Shown: one piece after another, positions 24,457 through 38,384 of the stretch | Layout of the letters: the number at the start of each line of letters is the position of its first letter | Numbering within the stretch: the first letter of the stretch is position 1 | Notes under the pieces: model-generated | What the model saw: the letters and a program-made list of their open reading frames with translations, nothing else | Told to the model about the DNA's origin: nothing | The model's database searches: none | Made by a program: the position numbers and the translations under genes | Source: Hibiscus mutabilis | Taxonomy: Eukaryota; Streptophyta; Magnoliopsida; Malvales; Malvaceae | Reading direction: 5' to 3' | Length of the DNA: 64,000 bases | Assembly (NCBI GenBank): GCA_019671005.1 | Contig: CM033745.1 | Location: forward strand, 3,581,146-3,645,145

Positions 24457-25550
24457 TGTCACGGGGCTAGATTTTGTCTCTAGCTGATCCGTGCGGCCTT
24501 AGACGCTTTCGACGCAAATCAGTCGATTCCTACGCCTAAGTCAGCCTTCAACCAGCCTTGTGAGTACTTCTGCTCGACAACGGCTTCGACAATCACTCTA
24601 GGTTTCGATGGATCTTGTCACATACACCACTTGTGTCGCGGGCTAAACCTTTTCCAGACGAATCGTGCCGGACCTTAGTCGCTTTCTCGGTTGAAACGTC
24701 GACTAAGTCACCCTGAAGTACCTTGTCTCGGTCTTAGGTGAAGATCTCTCGACAAACACCTAACTCAACTAGGATTCTCGCTCCGGAAGATCAAACACTC
24801 CTCGAAGCCCTCGAACGAAAGATCGTTCTAAGCAAAAGCTAATCAAAGAACAACAGAAAGAGATTGGCAGCTAGAACAACGAAGAACACTCAAGAACAAC
24901 AAAGAACAAAAGAAAGAACACTCAAAGCGTTTTAGAGTAAATGCTTATTGTATTACTCAAAGTGAAGTGAATTGAATGATTTACAAGTGGGGAGGGAGCC
25001 TCTATTTATAGTTGAACTCCCCTACACCCAACGGCTCAGTTTAAATTACATCGACAGTCGAGATTGATCTTATCTTATCTTATCTGATCAAATCTCAATT
25101 TCAAATCTCTAATTATCACAAACATTATCTACACATTATATTCAAAAAAATGGATAATGCTTTGACCAATTTACCCTCCTGAATCCTCCATGGATTTGGC
25201 TAAGTCTTGTGGGCTCTTTAGCATTCTCCAAGTGTCGGGCCAAGTGTGATGGTCTTGGCAAGCCCGTTCCACCGCGCAAACTCTCTTTGGCTGATTCTTG
25301 CGCCAATGCCTCGGTCCCAAAGGTTTGGTCCACGTCTTCCTCCAAGTGCTAGGCCAAGTCTAATGATCTTGGCAAGCTCGTTACACCGCGCAAACCCTCT
25401 TTGGTTGGTTCTTGCGCTAACGCCTCGGTCCCAAAGGTATGGTCCTCGCCATTCTCCGAGTACTGGGCCATATTTGGCAAGCCCGTTGCATTGCGCACAA
25501 CCTCCCTATTTGTTGCTCGCGCTAATGTCTCGATCCAAAAAGTTTGGTCC
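24457..25550 (-). repeat. 5' LTR of the gag-only element, lacking six terminal bases
   Basis: Near-identical to 20125-21224. It stops at TTTGGTCC, where the other LTR continues GTGACA. The TGGTCC at the break is shared with the start of the duplicated flank. Confidence 0.92.
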
Positions 25551-25712
25551 TCTTAACATCATATACTTTTTTGGACTATTTGTCCTCATCTAATTGTTCA
25601 AAAAAGTTTTATACGGTATAAGATAATCCTATATATATAATTTTAAATGGTTCTAACATTAAAATGAATCATTTTAAATCATTCAGCTTTAAAGCGATGG
25701 ATTAGAAGATAG
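25545..25712. repeat. 168-bp flank duplication, right copy
   Basis: A copy of 19957-20124 with one substitution. It ends in GAAGATAG and then passes into unique sequence. Confidence 0.93.
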
Positions 25713-26325
25713 TAACCCTTTTATAGATGTGTTTCTCGTTTCTACTTGTGATATTGAAACATGAGTTGCTTTCCATTTAGCTATCATTTATTAACTTGTC
25801 TGTATCTAATAATTTGCGATGCATAATTTACCATACTTCACTTGAAATTTAAGTTTCATTATTCATAGCATTCAATCCATTAAATTATCAATACACAAAA
25901 GTGTCTTTCTCAAATGTTTAATATCAGTGAACATCAAAAACAATGAATTCCCGTGATTCTACTACAAATTAGAAACCAAAAGGAATTTAAATTTCGAATT
26001 GAACTTGAGGATAAAAACATAATTATATAAAGTTTAGGGTCCAGCCTCTGTTATTTTCCATTTTCTTTGTACTACCCTTTTTCTCCCGTTACTTCCACTC
26101 CATTAAAGCTCCAATATTTTAATGTCTGAAAATGTACAGGACTCTTCCATGGCTTTTTTTTTAACTGCAAGTAACATATCCCAAGCACATTTAGAGTTCA
26201 GAGCTTTTATGTCAACTTTGAGAAGAGCGATGATAGTTTCAGAGTAGCAGAACTTCACCGTTTCAAGTTGTATTTTAATTTTCAAAAATTTTTCCTCCCA
26301 GTTGACTGTTTGTCATTGAAGAGAA
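25713..26325. other. Upstream region of the beta-galactosidase gene
   Basis: The DNA is AT-rich with pyrimidine-rich stretches near 26060-26100. It should hold the promoter and 5' untranslated region of the gene at 26326. No specific element could be assigned with confidence. Confidence 0.4.
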
Positions 26326-29300
26326 ATGGAAACTAGCTCAGTTTCCAAGCTGTTGTTTTTCTTCTTCATTGCCTTTCTAGCGAGTTCTCAGCTGATCCAG
26401 TGCAGCATTACCTACGACAACAAAGCTATTCTCATCAATGGACAAAGGAGAATCCTCATCTCCGGCTCCATTCACTATCCCAGAAGCACCCCTGAGGTAT
26501 TGTCTTTTTACTCTGGTTTTTTTTTTTTAAATAAAGGACTGATTTTTGGGTTGTTTTTTTCCCCCTGAATGTAGATGTGGGAGGATCTTATTAAGAAAGC
26601 TAAAGATGGAGGCTTGGATGTCATAGACACCTATGTCTTTTGGAATGGTCATGAACCTTCGCCTGGCAATGTACTACCTTAGATCTCAGATGGCTTAACA
26701 TGTTTTTTTTTTCAGTTCAACTTCTTCAAAATTTCATTGAAGTTTTTTTTTTTTCTGTGTTTTTCAGTATAATTTCGAGGGAAGATATGACCTGGTACGG
26801 TTTATCAAAACAGTGCAAAGATTGGGACTATACGTTCATCTTCGCATTGGACCTTATATTTGTGCAGAGTGGAATTTCGGGTGCTTACTATTTTTATTAT
26901 CCTGTCTTTTTCAGTTAAAGAACACTTTTAACCTTCTTAAAGAACAGATGCTTGATAAAAGATTTGTTACTATAATTTTAATTTAATGTATTTACTTCTC
27001 GTGTTGAGTTGAGTAGTTTACACTCTACATTTTCTCTTTGCTGCAGAGGATTTCCAGTTTGGCTAAAGTATGTTCCTGGTATCAGTTTCAGAACTGATAA
27101 TGAGCCCTTCAAGGTGTATTTTTTTTTCCCATATAGATTCTGTTTTTTTTACTTTGAATTTCTTAAAACGGAAAGCTAATGAGCTTTTAAGTTTCATTTC
27201 CCCCCTACAGAGGGCAATGCAAGGATTTCCCAGAAAATTGTCCAAATGATGAAGAATGAAAAACTTTTTGCATCTCAAGGTGGCCCCATCATCTTGTCTC
27301 AGGTATGAAGTTATTGATATTTATGGCATTCATGGTTTCTAGTTTTAGTGGTTTTGAATTTTGATGGAAGGATAGCTAAAAGCCTAAGATGCCAATAATG
27401 ATGGATTGTTTGGTCTGACCTAGCCTACTATGTTAAAGCTTGTTAATCTCTTTTATACTATTATTTCATTTTTGTGCAGATTGAAAATGAATATGGACCC
27501 GAGAGCAAGGCACTCGGAGCAGCTGGTCATGCATACATTAATTGGGCTGCAAAAATGGCTGTTGAACTGAATACAGGAGTCCCATGGGTAATGTGCAAGG
27601 AAGATGACGCCCCAGATCCTATGGTAACAAATGATCTGCTTTACTTCAATCATTTCTTCATCTTTCTCGAATTTCATGTCATCTAAAAAGACCTTGACTA
27701 CGTTTTCCTTCATATCTTGCATTCAGATAAATGCATGTAATGGCTTTTACTGTGATGCATTCTCACCCAACAAACCTTACAAGCCTACCTTGTGGACCGA
27801 GGCTTGGAGTGGCTGGTGAGTACTTTCCTTGCCGATCCTCTAGACTGATGTTTCAAATGGATAAAGTTAAAATGCTTATTTCTCTGTTACTTCATCTGAT
27901 GTTTGTTCCCCCAACATTGTGAAGGTTTACAGAATTTGGTGGTGTAATTCATCAGCGACCAGTTCAAGACTTGGCATTTGGCGTTGCTCGTTTCATACAA
28001 AAGGGTGGCTCATTTATCAACTATTATATGGTTAGTTACCATGTTTATTTTGGTTTTATTTACAAATTTGTCATGGTACCTGCAACAAGTTTAATCTTAC
28101 AGTTTATGCTATTTTGCCATCGATAGTATCATGGAGGAACCAACTTTGGACGGACTGCTGGTGGACCATTTATTACAACCAGTTATGACTATGATGCTCC
28201 AATCGATGAATATGGTGAGAAACCAAGCTCATTCTAATCGTAACTAAAACCATGCCGTATTTGAATTTGAAAGGAGCAATTGATTAATCCACAATCCACA
28301 TATATTTGTCATTTTCAATTGATTAATCCATATATATTTTTCATTTTCTCTTTTTTTTTTCTTGCAATATATTATAGGGTTTTGTCTTTGAACTCTGTTA
28401 CTAGTGTAACTGATCAGTTCACCTCATGTAGGTTTAAACCAGGAACCTAAATACAGTCATCTGAAGGAGCTTCATAGGGCTATTAAGCTATGCGAACATG
28501 CTTTAGTTTCCTCAGATCCTACAGTTACTTTGTTAGGATCCTATCACCAAGTAAGCTTTGCCACTCAATGATTACTCTTTATAATAGATAATTTGCAGAA
28601 AGAACATTCCATTGATAATGTTAGTAATGATGACTTTTCAGGCCCATGTATTCTCATCAAGGGGAGGAAGCTGTGCAGCTTTTCTCTCTAATTTCCATAT
28701 GAAATCTGCTGCCAGGGTGACGTTTAATAACAGGCACTACGATTTGCCCCCTTGGTCTATTAGCATTCTTCCCGACTGCAAAAATGTGGCGTTTAACACT
28801 GCATTAGTAAGTAAATTCAGAGGCCACTATTTTAATGTAGTTTAAGGCTAACTTGTTTAAATCTTTTGATTTTTCTATGGAAATACTTATATCAATATCC
28901 TAATGTGCATCAAGGTTGGAGTTAAAACCTCACGAATCCAAATGTTGCCAACAAACTCCAAGATGTTCTCATGGGAAGCTTATGATGAGGACATTTCTTC
29001 TCTAGGGGAAAGCTCGGCAATCACAGCTCCAGGACTCTTGGATCAGATGAATGTTACGAGAGATAATAGTGACTACCTTTGGTACACAACCAGGTGAGGC
29101 ACTGCATTTCAAGACACTTGCAATTTAATATGTAATTTGAATCTTTTGAGGCAACAAGCTAATAAAATTATTTCTTCTTGATTAAATTTTGTTCCAGTGT
29201 TGACGTTAGTCCGTCAGAATCGTTTCTGAGAGGAGGACAAAAACCAACTCTCAATGTGGATTCAGCTGGCCATGCTCTTCATGTCTTCATCAATGGACAG

Positions 29301-30500
29301 TTCTCAGGTTGGTTGTAGATTTAGTAATCAAGTAAAATGGTTAATCTACATTACATACCGAGAGCAATGTACTTTTATATCTGCATATGTCATACTAAGG
29401 CATAAGATACATTACAGGGTCTGCATATGGAACTAGGGAAGACAGGGGATTCACATATACAGGACCAGTGAACCTACATGCTGGAACAAATCGCATTGCA
29501 CTTCTTAGTGTAGCTGTTGGATTGCCGGTTAGTTGCTTGACCATGCTTTTATGGATACAAATGTTAGCTATCACATAATTCAGACTATTCCTTTACATTT
29601 GAGATACGAAAACTTTAAACTCAAAAACTATATAGTAAAGTTTTTCAATTATTGACACAAATTTATGGTGGTGTGAAGAATGTTGGACTGCATTACGAAA
29701 CATGGAAAACTGGAATTCAAGGTGTTTCTTTGCATGGCCTTGACCGAGGAAATAAAGACTTAACGTGGCAGAAATGGTCATATCAGGTTTGACAACTTGC
29801 ATTCATTTGCAAAACTACTATTTGCCTGTTTCGATGATGCTTTATAAATTCCAGAACAAGTTACTTTAGCTTAGCGAACTACTCTCAAACAGGTTGGCCT
29901 AAAAGGAGAATCAATGAATTTGGTCTCTCAAAATGGAGCCTCATCCGTTGAATGGATTCGAGGTTCACTAGCTGCACAGAGCCGGCAGTCTATGACATGG
30001 TACAAGGTAAAAAGTTGAAGGGGCAGGGAATTTGAAAAGTGTGAATAAGGAGTTCATTTTTTCCCTATATCAGAAGCTAAATCCTGGCTTGGAAATTGTA
30101 GGCATATTTCAATGCCCCGGGAGGCAACGAACCATTAGCTCTGGATATGCAGAGTATGGGAAAGGGTCAAGTATGGATCAACGGACAGAGCTTAGGAAGA
30201 TACTGGATGGCTTATGCAAAGGGTGATTGCAGTACTTGTAGTTACTTGGGGACATTCCGGCCTACAAAGTGCCAGAGCGGTTGTGGTCAGCCAACCCAAA
30301 GATGGTATTATATCATTCTTAAACTTGATAAATCAAAATACGATTCTATTTGAATCCTCCTAAACTCTTTAACGTCTGGATGTTTTAGGTACCATGTTCC
30401 GAGATCATGGCTAAAGCCAACACGGAATTTGTTGGTAGTCTTTGAAGAACTTGGTGGAGATGCATCAAAAATATCTCTTGTGAGGAGATCGGTTTTATAA
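26326..30500 (+). CDS. Beta-galactosidase, GH35 family, BGAL5-like (18 exons)
   Basis: Exons end in GT and start after AG at: 26326-26496, 26575-26670, 26768-26880, 27047-27113, 27211-27302, 27480-27623, 27727-27815, 27925-28030, 28127-28214, 28432-28550, 28642-28806, 28915-29093, 29198-29307, 29418-29527, 29679-29786, 29893-30006, 30102-30304, 30389-30500. The protein would be about 728 residues, with a secretion signal ('[13 protein letters not shown]'), the GH35 acid residue motif '[14 protein letters not shown]' and the second-glutamate region 'WTEAWSGW'. It ends 'ISLVRRSVL' without the C-terminal lectin domain, as in BGAL5-type enzymes. It should remove terminal beta-galactose from wall polymers or glycans in the apoplast. 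Exon 5 is 92 bp, where 93 is needed, with the missing base after 'RAMQGF'. All other exon phases agree, so sequencing error is more likely than a true null. Confidence 0.9.
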
Positions 30501-32117
30501 ACATTACCTAGACAACAAGTCAGGGAGCTGTGAAGAAGAAGAAGAAAAAGGAGCAAGGATATGGGTGGAGCACTATAGTTTGATTGTATTACTTAGGCAG
30601 CCGTCATTAAATTCACCATGCATGAATGGTTTGTAAAGAAATGGGTGAAAGCTTGTCCTTATTGATATCTGAGTTTGAAATCCCATTTTTTTGGCCACCA
30701 CTTGCTCAAAAGGCAAAACTAGTGACAGTATCGTTCAACATTGATTTTAAGAAATAAATCATTACTGTTTCCGGGTTTTATTTTCCATTGATGGGGAAGT
30801 TGCACTGGATTTTAAGCTCACAAAGCAAATACAACCGCACAATATGTATGAATCAGAAAGATATTTATTTATGTGATTCTAGTTTCAGAAACAACTTCAA
30901 ACTTCGGCCACACCACTGTATGAGAAAAACAAAACCATAAATGCATCATTAAAGTAAATCTATCTACCATCCTTTGCTTCAGTCACGTTTTAGATAAATC
31001 AAAAGCTAATCACACTGTATTATAAGAAGCAAAGGCTTAAGAGATGACCAGGACTGGTGCAAGAAAACGACATGGCCCGCACCATGAAGATGTGAAATTC
31101 ACCACCACCTATCCCAGAAAACCTCTGCTTAAGAATCATAAATGTTATACCTACCAAATATCTATATTTTTTATGCTCACTGGACAGTTAAGAGATGAAA
31201 CCAATTTTAACCATTATGTATCGACAGTAGTTTTGAGGTACTATTGCCATGTGACATATTGTGATCATGTAACACAAAAGTCGTAATTTTTTTTAAAACA
31301 AATTTAAAAGAATTATTAAAAGTTTAAAAATGCCACTTGACAACATAACACTTGACTAATTGATCTAAAAAATTATTAAATTTAATCAGCATTGATCAAA
31401 GTGACGGATTAATAAAATTTTGATACATAAGATCTTAATTGAATACAACAAATTTATTATCTCAAGTCTATTTTATAATAATAGAGATAAACAAGTACTT
31501 ATTATTTGTCCATATTCTCAATGTAAATACTAAAAAAAAGTTATAATCCTTTTAATATTGCTATCTAATTATTTTCAAGAAATTAAAAGAAAGATTATCT
31601 GTAATTCAAGAAATTTAAAACAAATAAAAGTATGGAAATCAAAATATCATCGGTCATTATCCCAATTATCAAGATATTTTTTCTTGCATTCTAATTGAAC
31701 ATGATAGATTGAAAGATGAAACAGCAGGCACCACCAATGCAAAAATTCACATCCCATCCAAAAGTTTCACAAAAATCCAGATAAGTTAACTCCCACGTGG
31801 GCTCCTTCACTCCACATTTCCATGCCCAAATTCCTTCTACCCCATACTATTATCCATTCCTTTCATTACTCGTAAACCACTTGATTATTTCTACATTCAT
31901 TTTCTTCCCCAGCTTTAGCTTAACCAGAAATTACAATATCAATTATCAAATGCAATAAATAAATAAATGTGCTTCCAAATTAACTATTAAGCCAAGATAA
32001 TAGCTATTTTCCCTCCTTTTCCACAAATGGGAAACTCTAGCCAGTAACAGTTTACTTTTTTCTTTTCTTTTTAATTTCGTTTACGCAAAACTTCAAACAG
32101 TTTCTGCTCTTTCGTCA
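30501..32117. other. Intergenic region between beta-galactosidase and LON-domain genes
   Basis: The first part should be the 3' untranslated region of the galactosidase. The rest is AT-rich. The last 350 bases should carry the promoter of the LON-domain gene, with a palindromic G-box at 31792. Confidence 0.5.
31792..31801. promoter_or_regulatory. Palindromic G-box upstream of the LON-domain gene
   Basis: CCCACGTGGG lies 317 bases before the ATG at 32118. G-boxes (CACGTG) bind plant bZIP and bHLH factors and are common in light- and stress-regulated promoters. Function here is inferred from motif and position only. Confidence 0.5.
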
Positions 32118-32962
32118 ATGGCTCTCCCTCAGCTAATCCCTTCCCACTCTTCTTCGCTCACTCACCAACCTTCGATAAACCCTCACGCAGCCAATCCATA
32201 CCCCATTTTCAAGCGCTTTTTGAAGTCATCTTCTATCTCTCAATCGCGCAGGTGTCACAGGCTCAGCTCTCTTAGGTGCTCGGCTTCCTCTTTCCCCGAG
32301 AATCACCACGCGGATCCTCCAAAATCAGACGACGCCGTAGAGCTCCCTATATTTCCTCTCCCCTTGGTTCTCTTCCCCGGCGCCATCCTCCCTCTCCAGA
32401 TCTTCGAGTTCCGCTACCGCATTATGATGCACACGCTCCTCCACACCGACCTCCGCTTCGGCGTCATTTACTCCGACTCCGTCACCGGCAAGGCAGACGT
32501 CGGCTGCGTCGGCGAGATCGTCAAACACGAACGTCTCGTCGACGACCGCTTCTTCCTCGTATGTAAAGGCCAGGAACGTTTCCGTATCACCAACGTCGTC
32601 CGCACGAAGCCGTATCTCGTGGCGGAAGTCAATTGGCTCGAAGACCGACCTTCCGGCTCTGAAGATTTGGACGGATTGGCCAACGAAGTCGAGAATTACA
32701 TGAAAGGACGTGATTCGGTTATCGAATCGGCTTAACGGGAAACAGGAAAAGGAAACGTTGGATTTGAGGAGGAATCTATTTCCGACTCCGATTTTCGTTT
32801 TTTGTGGGGAGCACATTTGAAGGTGCGCCCAGAGAGCAACAGGCTTTACTGGAGTTGGAAGATACTGCGACCAGATTAAAAAGAGAGAAGGAAACTTTAA
32901 GGAACACCCTTAATTACTTGTCCGCCGCTTCGGCCGTGAAAGATGTGTTTCCCTCATCATGA
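32118..32962 (+). CDS. LON N-terminal (substrate-binding) domain protein, plastid-type, At1g75460/At1g19740-like
   Basis: A single-exon gene of about 280 codons. The first 60 residues are rich in S, R and H with few acids ('SSSISQSRRCHRLSS'), like a chloroplast transit peptide. The LON domain follows ('VELPIFPLPLVLFPGAILPL', 'FEFRYRIMM', 'GCVGEIVKHERLVDDRFFLV'), with a C-terminal helical part ('REQQALLELEDTATRLKREKETL'). There is no ATPase or protease domain, so it is not a Lon protease but a stand-alone substrate-binding relative. Two extra single bases, near 32706 (after 'NYMK') and near 32800 (after 'FPTP'), shift the frame. Removing both from the count gives 843 bases, an exact codon number. 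The indels are probably sequence errors. The stop used is TGA at 32960. Confidence 0.87.
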
Positions 32963-33484
32963 GGATTTAATCAAAAAATTGAAGCTAAAACTTCAGTGAA
33001 TATATAGATATTTTGATGCCTGATTCGCTATACAGGAACTGTAGATTATGGGTATGGAATCTATGTTTGTTCTTGTTAGCTTCTTGAATGAATTAATTAC
33101 TGATATAAACATGGTTAATTACCACAAAACCTGATATACAAATATGTTTTAAGTCTCCAGTTTCAGAATAAAAATAAATCTCTAAAAACACTCAATCCTA
33201 GGATTACCAACTGATAAATGTTCTACAAATACGTCTGAATTTATTCTTTTCAAATGCTTCCATTATAGTAGCATTTCCAACTTGCTGCAACCATAAAATT
33301 TCTATCGATGAGTAACAAAACACTAAAACCTAATCAAAATCATTAAACTAGAGAAGTTGATTGGTTCATCGAAAAATATGATGGAGACTGGCGAGCATTC
33401 TTAGTTCATCTCTGTTATGCCATGCTTCGATTGTTTAAAATATAGAACCACAAGTGTCGAGCAGTGAAAAACTGTCATACTAAC
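32963..33484. other. Convergent 3' region between LON-domain and protease genes
   Basis: The two genes point toward each other here. The last exon of the protease (a short tail after the granulin domain in XBCP3) may lie in this stretch, but I could not identify it. Confidence 0.45.
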
Positions 33485-35199
<1,715 letters not shown>

Positions 35200-36661
35200 T
35201 GTATTTGTTTTGAGAAAAAGGAGGGTTATTTGGGTTTCGCAAATGGTCTATATTATTTTAGCAGACTGAAGGTGCCTAAAACTGTGGGTGTCCAGCCAAA
35301 GAGGACGTGAAAACACGGACGCGACCAGACCTCCTCCATCATATTGTCCTGTTAAGATCAGATTCGAAGATTCAAATTAAATGCTAATGCTTCGGGATTG
35401 TGTTTGTCGATTTTTTTCTTTTTTGTTTTTAAACTCGCAGTATGGTGTGTACTTTGGTGCAAATTTGCACAGGTGACAGGCTATAGAATAGGCCACGTCA
35501 GTCTTAAATCTTGGAATCACTCTCCCTCAAACATGAAAAAAATCATTTTTATAATCTTTAATTTTAAAATTATTAAAAATAATTAATTTTAAATACTATT
35601 AAAACATTTTGTAATTTATATTTTATTTAAATACATATTAAATATCTTAAATCTATTTTAATCATATATTGACTTTGAGATAAATATATTAATTTATTAT
35701 TTTTTTTTGAATAGATTAATTTATTTTATTTAAAATAAGTACATTAATATTATAAAAATAAATATATTAATTATATGTTTGCTAACAATAATATGATTTT
35801 TATTAATAATAAATATATTTGTAATGTTTTGAAATTAATATAATTGTATTTTATTTGAGGGTAATTTCATGTTCCTTATAAAAAGTATTTACTGAACCAA
35901 ATATATTAATGTAAGTTTCTTAGTATTTTAATTAAAATTTTATTATGTCAATAATCTCTAGAACAAGTGATTAAAGTTTTTAGTTAACTTTCTTCTCTTT
36001 TCTTAAGTTGTAGGTTTAAAAAACATTAGGAGCAAATTTCTCCTTTCTTTTTTTATGTAGAAATTATTAAAAAAACAAATTAACCCTTTACTATAAATAT
36101 CAAATATTATAATGTTTTTTTGACAATATCAAATATTATAATGTTACTTCCTGACAATCGATTCACAATAATCACATTTCATTGAAATGTTAAAACAAGA
36201 AAGTATAATACTTCTCTGTTCTACTAATTGTGTCACATGTTGACTTTTCACGGAGTTTTAAGAAAAAAAGTTGTATGGTGTAAAATAATTTAAATAACAA
36301 GATTGCACTTAAAAAGTTAATTTTTATTTTTGTTATAAATTTTAAAAATGATAGAAAAATTATTTTGTGTTAAAAAAGTTAGTTAAATTTTTTAAAATGA
36401 CAATTTAACTAGATAATTATAAAATAAAAAAGTGACACAATTAGTAGAGTAGTATTTAGTGGAAATGCATTTTTAGTTATTATAACTAAGGAATTTTCTG
36501 ATGATGATGGGTGTCGTGAGAAACCTACTTATTCCTTTAATTTTTAGACGACTTGCCTTTAGGCTATTATGTAGCAAAAGACAAGGAAGAATAGTCAATG
36601 GCCCAAACTCGGTTCAGCGGATTCAAATCCATAGCATACTCGGGACTTTGCACAAAACTCG
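35200..36661. other. AT-rich intergenic DNA
   Basis: The first bases are the upstream region of the protease gene. The rest is very AT-rich without coding character. It includes a repeat shared with 62140-62290. Confidence 0.5.
35945..36080. repeat. Short interspersed repeat, partner at 62140-62290
   Basis: The pair shares 'gtcaataatctctaga', 'aayaartgattaaagtt', 'tctcttaagttgt' and 'aaattattaaaaaaac' in the same order and orientation, with diverged spacers. Confidence 0.55.
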
Positions 36662-36669
36662 AAAAAAAA
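36662..36669 (-). terminator. RNA polymerase III terminator of tRNA-Leu
   Basis: A run of eight T on the minus strand begins seven bases after the tRNA 3' end, as expected for Pol III termination. Confidence 0.75.
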
Positions 36670-36676
36670 TTATACC

Positions 36677-36683
36677 GTTGAGA

Positions 36684-36716
<33 letters not shown>

Positions 36717-36756
36717 ATCTTAATCTGGCGCCTTAGACCAACTCGGCCATCTCAAC
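36677..36756 (-). tRNA. tRNA-Leu, anticodon AAG
   Basis: The 80-nt minus-strand sequence folds as a class II tRNA. The acceptor stem is GTTGAGA with TCTCAAC. The D-arm holds A-box-like TGGCCGAGTTGG. The anticodon stem CCAGA/TCTGG encloses loop TTAAGAT, giving anticodon AAG. A short variable arm is followed by a T-arm with B-box GGTTCAAATCC. It closely matches plant nuclear tRNA-Leu(AAG) as recalled. It decodes CUU and, as inosine, CUC. Stems are fully paired and a T8 terminator follows, so it should be functional. Confidence 0.95.
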
Positions 36757-37127
36757 ATGTTGTTTGTTTTCACGGTTTGATATTTATATTGATAAAACTA
36801 TTCGAATAATTTGGGAAAAATCCAACTAACGGGGCAAGAAAGTCCTTTAAAAAAAAATCAACTAAACCATTAATAACATTTTATTATTAACCAAATTTGA
36901 CTGTTAAAAATTTAATCACTAACGAATCAATGAAAAAAACAATCGCTTATATATTAATTTCCTGCAAAGCATACAGAACGGTTTTGAAGCAAAGCATATA
37001 CGGAATGATTACCGTTTGAGTTAAAAATGGTTTCTTGGTGGGGAGGCAGCAAAGGTGATTTTTTTTTAAATAATAATAAATTTTATGTGTCAATATTTTT
37101 AATATTTTTCCTACTTTATATTAACAC

Positions 37128-37229
37128 CGTCTAAATTTTTATTTTTTTCACAATTTACAAATATTGTAATTAAAAACCCGTCTAAATTTTTATTTTTTTC
37201 ACAATTTACAAATATTGTAATTAAAAACC
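37128..37229. repeat. Two-copy tandem repeat, 51-bp unit
   Basis: Two adjacent identical copies of an AT-rich unit (from 'cgtctaaattttta' to 'attaaaaac') start at 37128 and 37179. Confidence 0.9.
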
Positions 37230-37747
37230 CAATAAGTATTTCCGTGGAAAAGCGGATGATGTTCATCTTAGGAGATACGAGTGCAAATCGTTTAGTCTAC
37301 AAAGTATATACGCATTATCAAAGGGTTAAAAATATATATGAACAGATATTACATTGTAACTACTTTTAGACTATTCAAAAAAAATATTATAATGAATTTA
37401 TAAATTATAATATTTTTAGATAATTATAATTGTTGATATATATTAATGATTTTCGGTTGTTGATAACGAGACACCTCAAAAATGTCACGTGTTGTTACAC
37501 TTATCAATTATTTGATAATTTAACGATTAAAACTAACTAAACTGACGTTAACTATTTTTTATTCTTGATTTATTCCTTTAACCAAAAAAAAAAAAAGGAT
37601 GAGGCTATTCAAAATATTTGCAATGCAAAAATCAAATTAAGATATCTGCTGGCTATGTAAGTAGTTTGATTTCTGTTCTCCGAGAACTCTACTTCCCCTG
37701 TTCTGGTTGTAACATGTTTGTAGATGACTCTCCTGTTCTCTTGTCCT

Positions 37748-38171
37748 AGGATTAGGACTGAAAAAAACTCGACTCGAGGCAAAAAACTTCGACTTGATTT
37801 AAAAAAATTCAAATAAAGTTTGACTTGTAAAATAAAAATTTGAATAACTCAAATTTTTTAATAATTAGAGGATTGATTTTTATTTTATAGTCGAGTCCCT
37901 CATTTTTTCTAATATATATACCGATATAAAATAAATGCAACATATAAAGAAATATATATTCATATCTTATATGATTAGATAAAGTAATTTAAATTGGAAT
38001 CAAATCGTACTATAACATGATAAATAATTACATTTAAATTTGTATAGGAACTCAAAAACTCGAACTCAATTCTAATAAAAAATTCAAATAAAGTTTGAGT
38101 TATAAAATATAATGCGTCAACTTGATTAATTCAAAAAAAATTAACTCGACTCGATTGAACGTTCATTCCTA
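37748..38171. repeat. AT-rich foldback-like repeat, relative of 17768-18130
   Basis: The left end (...AACTCGACTCGAGG) and right end (...TTAACTCGACTCGATTG...) carry CTCGACTCGA-type motifs resembling degenerate inverted ends. The interior shares several stretches with 17768-18130. It is probably a MITE family. Confidence 0.45.
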
Positions 38172-38384
38172 CCCAGAAATTAATGAAAATCTCCTTCAAA
38201 ATAGAAAAAAATGGGAAGAATAGTTAATGGCCCAAACTCAATTCAGAAGAATCAAGTCCATAGCCTTGTGGACCTGAAACTTATTCTGGGAACAAAAGCA
38301 ATACCGTATGGCCCCAACTGAAGTAACCCGATTCAAGTCCATAGCCATATTTTGGTCCTTGTACAAAGAGACAAAAATAATAAT

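Larger units (their letters stand above)
20125..25550 (-). mobile_element. Gag-only (TR-GAG-like) LTR retrotransposon, minus orientation
   Basis: Two LTRs (20125-21224 and 24457-25550) of about 1.1 kb differ at only a handful of positions. In minus orientation the right LTR is 5', followed by a perfect initiator tRNA-Met primer site. A polypurine tract precedes the left LTR. The interior encodes only a gag-like protein with coiled coils and zinc knuckles; no protease, RT or integrase motif was found. This matches the TR-GAG class of non-autonomous elements mobilised by enzymes from other elements. The 5' LTR lacks its last six bases (GTGACA) and joins directly to a copy of the left flanking DNA. 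Confidence 0.88.
36478..37065. repeat. Duplicated segment carrying the tRNA-Leu gene, partner at 57715-58060
   Basis: Shared stretches in order are 'gagaaacctacttattcct', 'ggaagaatag..aatggcccaaactc', 'aaaaatcaact', 'attaatttcctgca', 'acagaacggtt' and 'gagttaaaaatgg'. The partner lacks the tRNA. Confidence 0.75.

Noticed and set aside
30308..30556. Minus-strand frame over the last beta-galactosidase exon
   Set aside because: It is a shadow of the sense exons, which have consistent splice phases and conserved motifs.
32325..32816. Minus-strand frame of 163 codons
   Set aside because: Antisense to the LON-domain coding region; it arises from codon bias.
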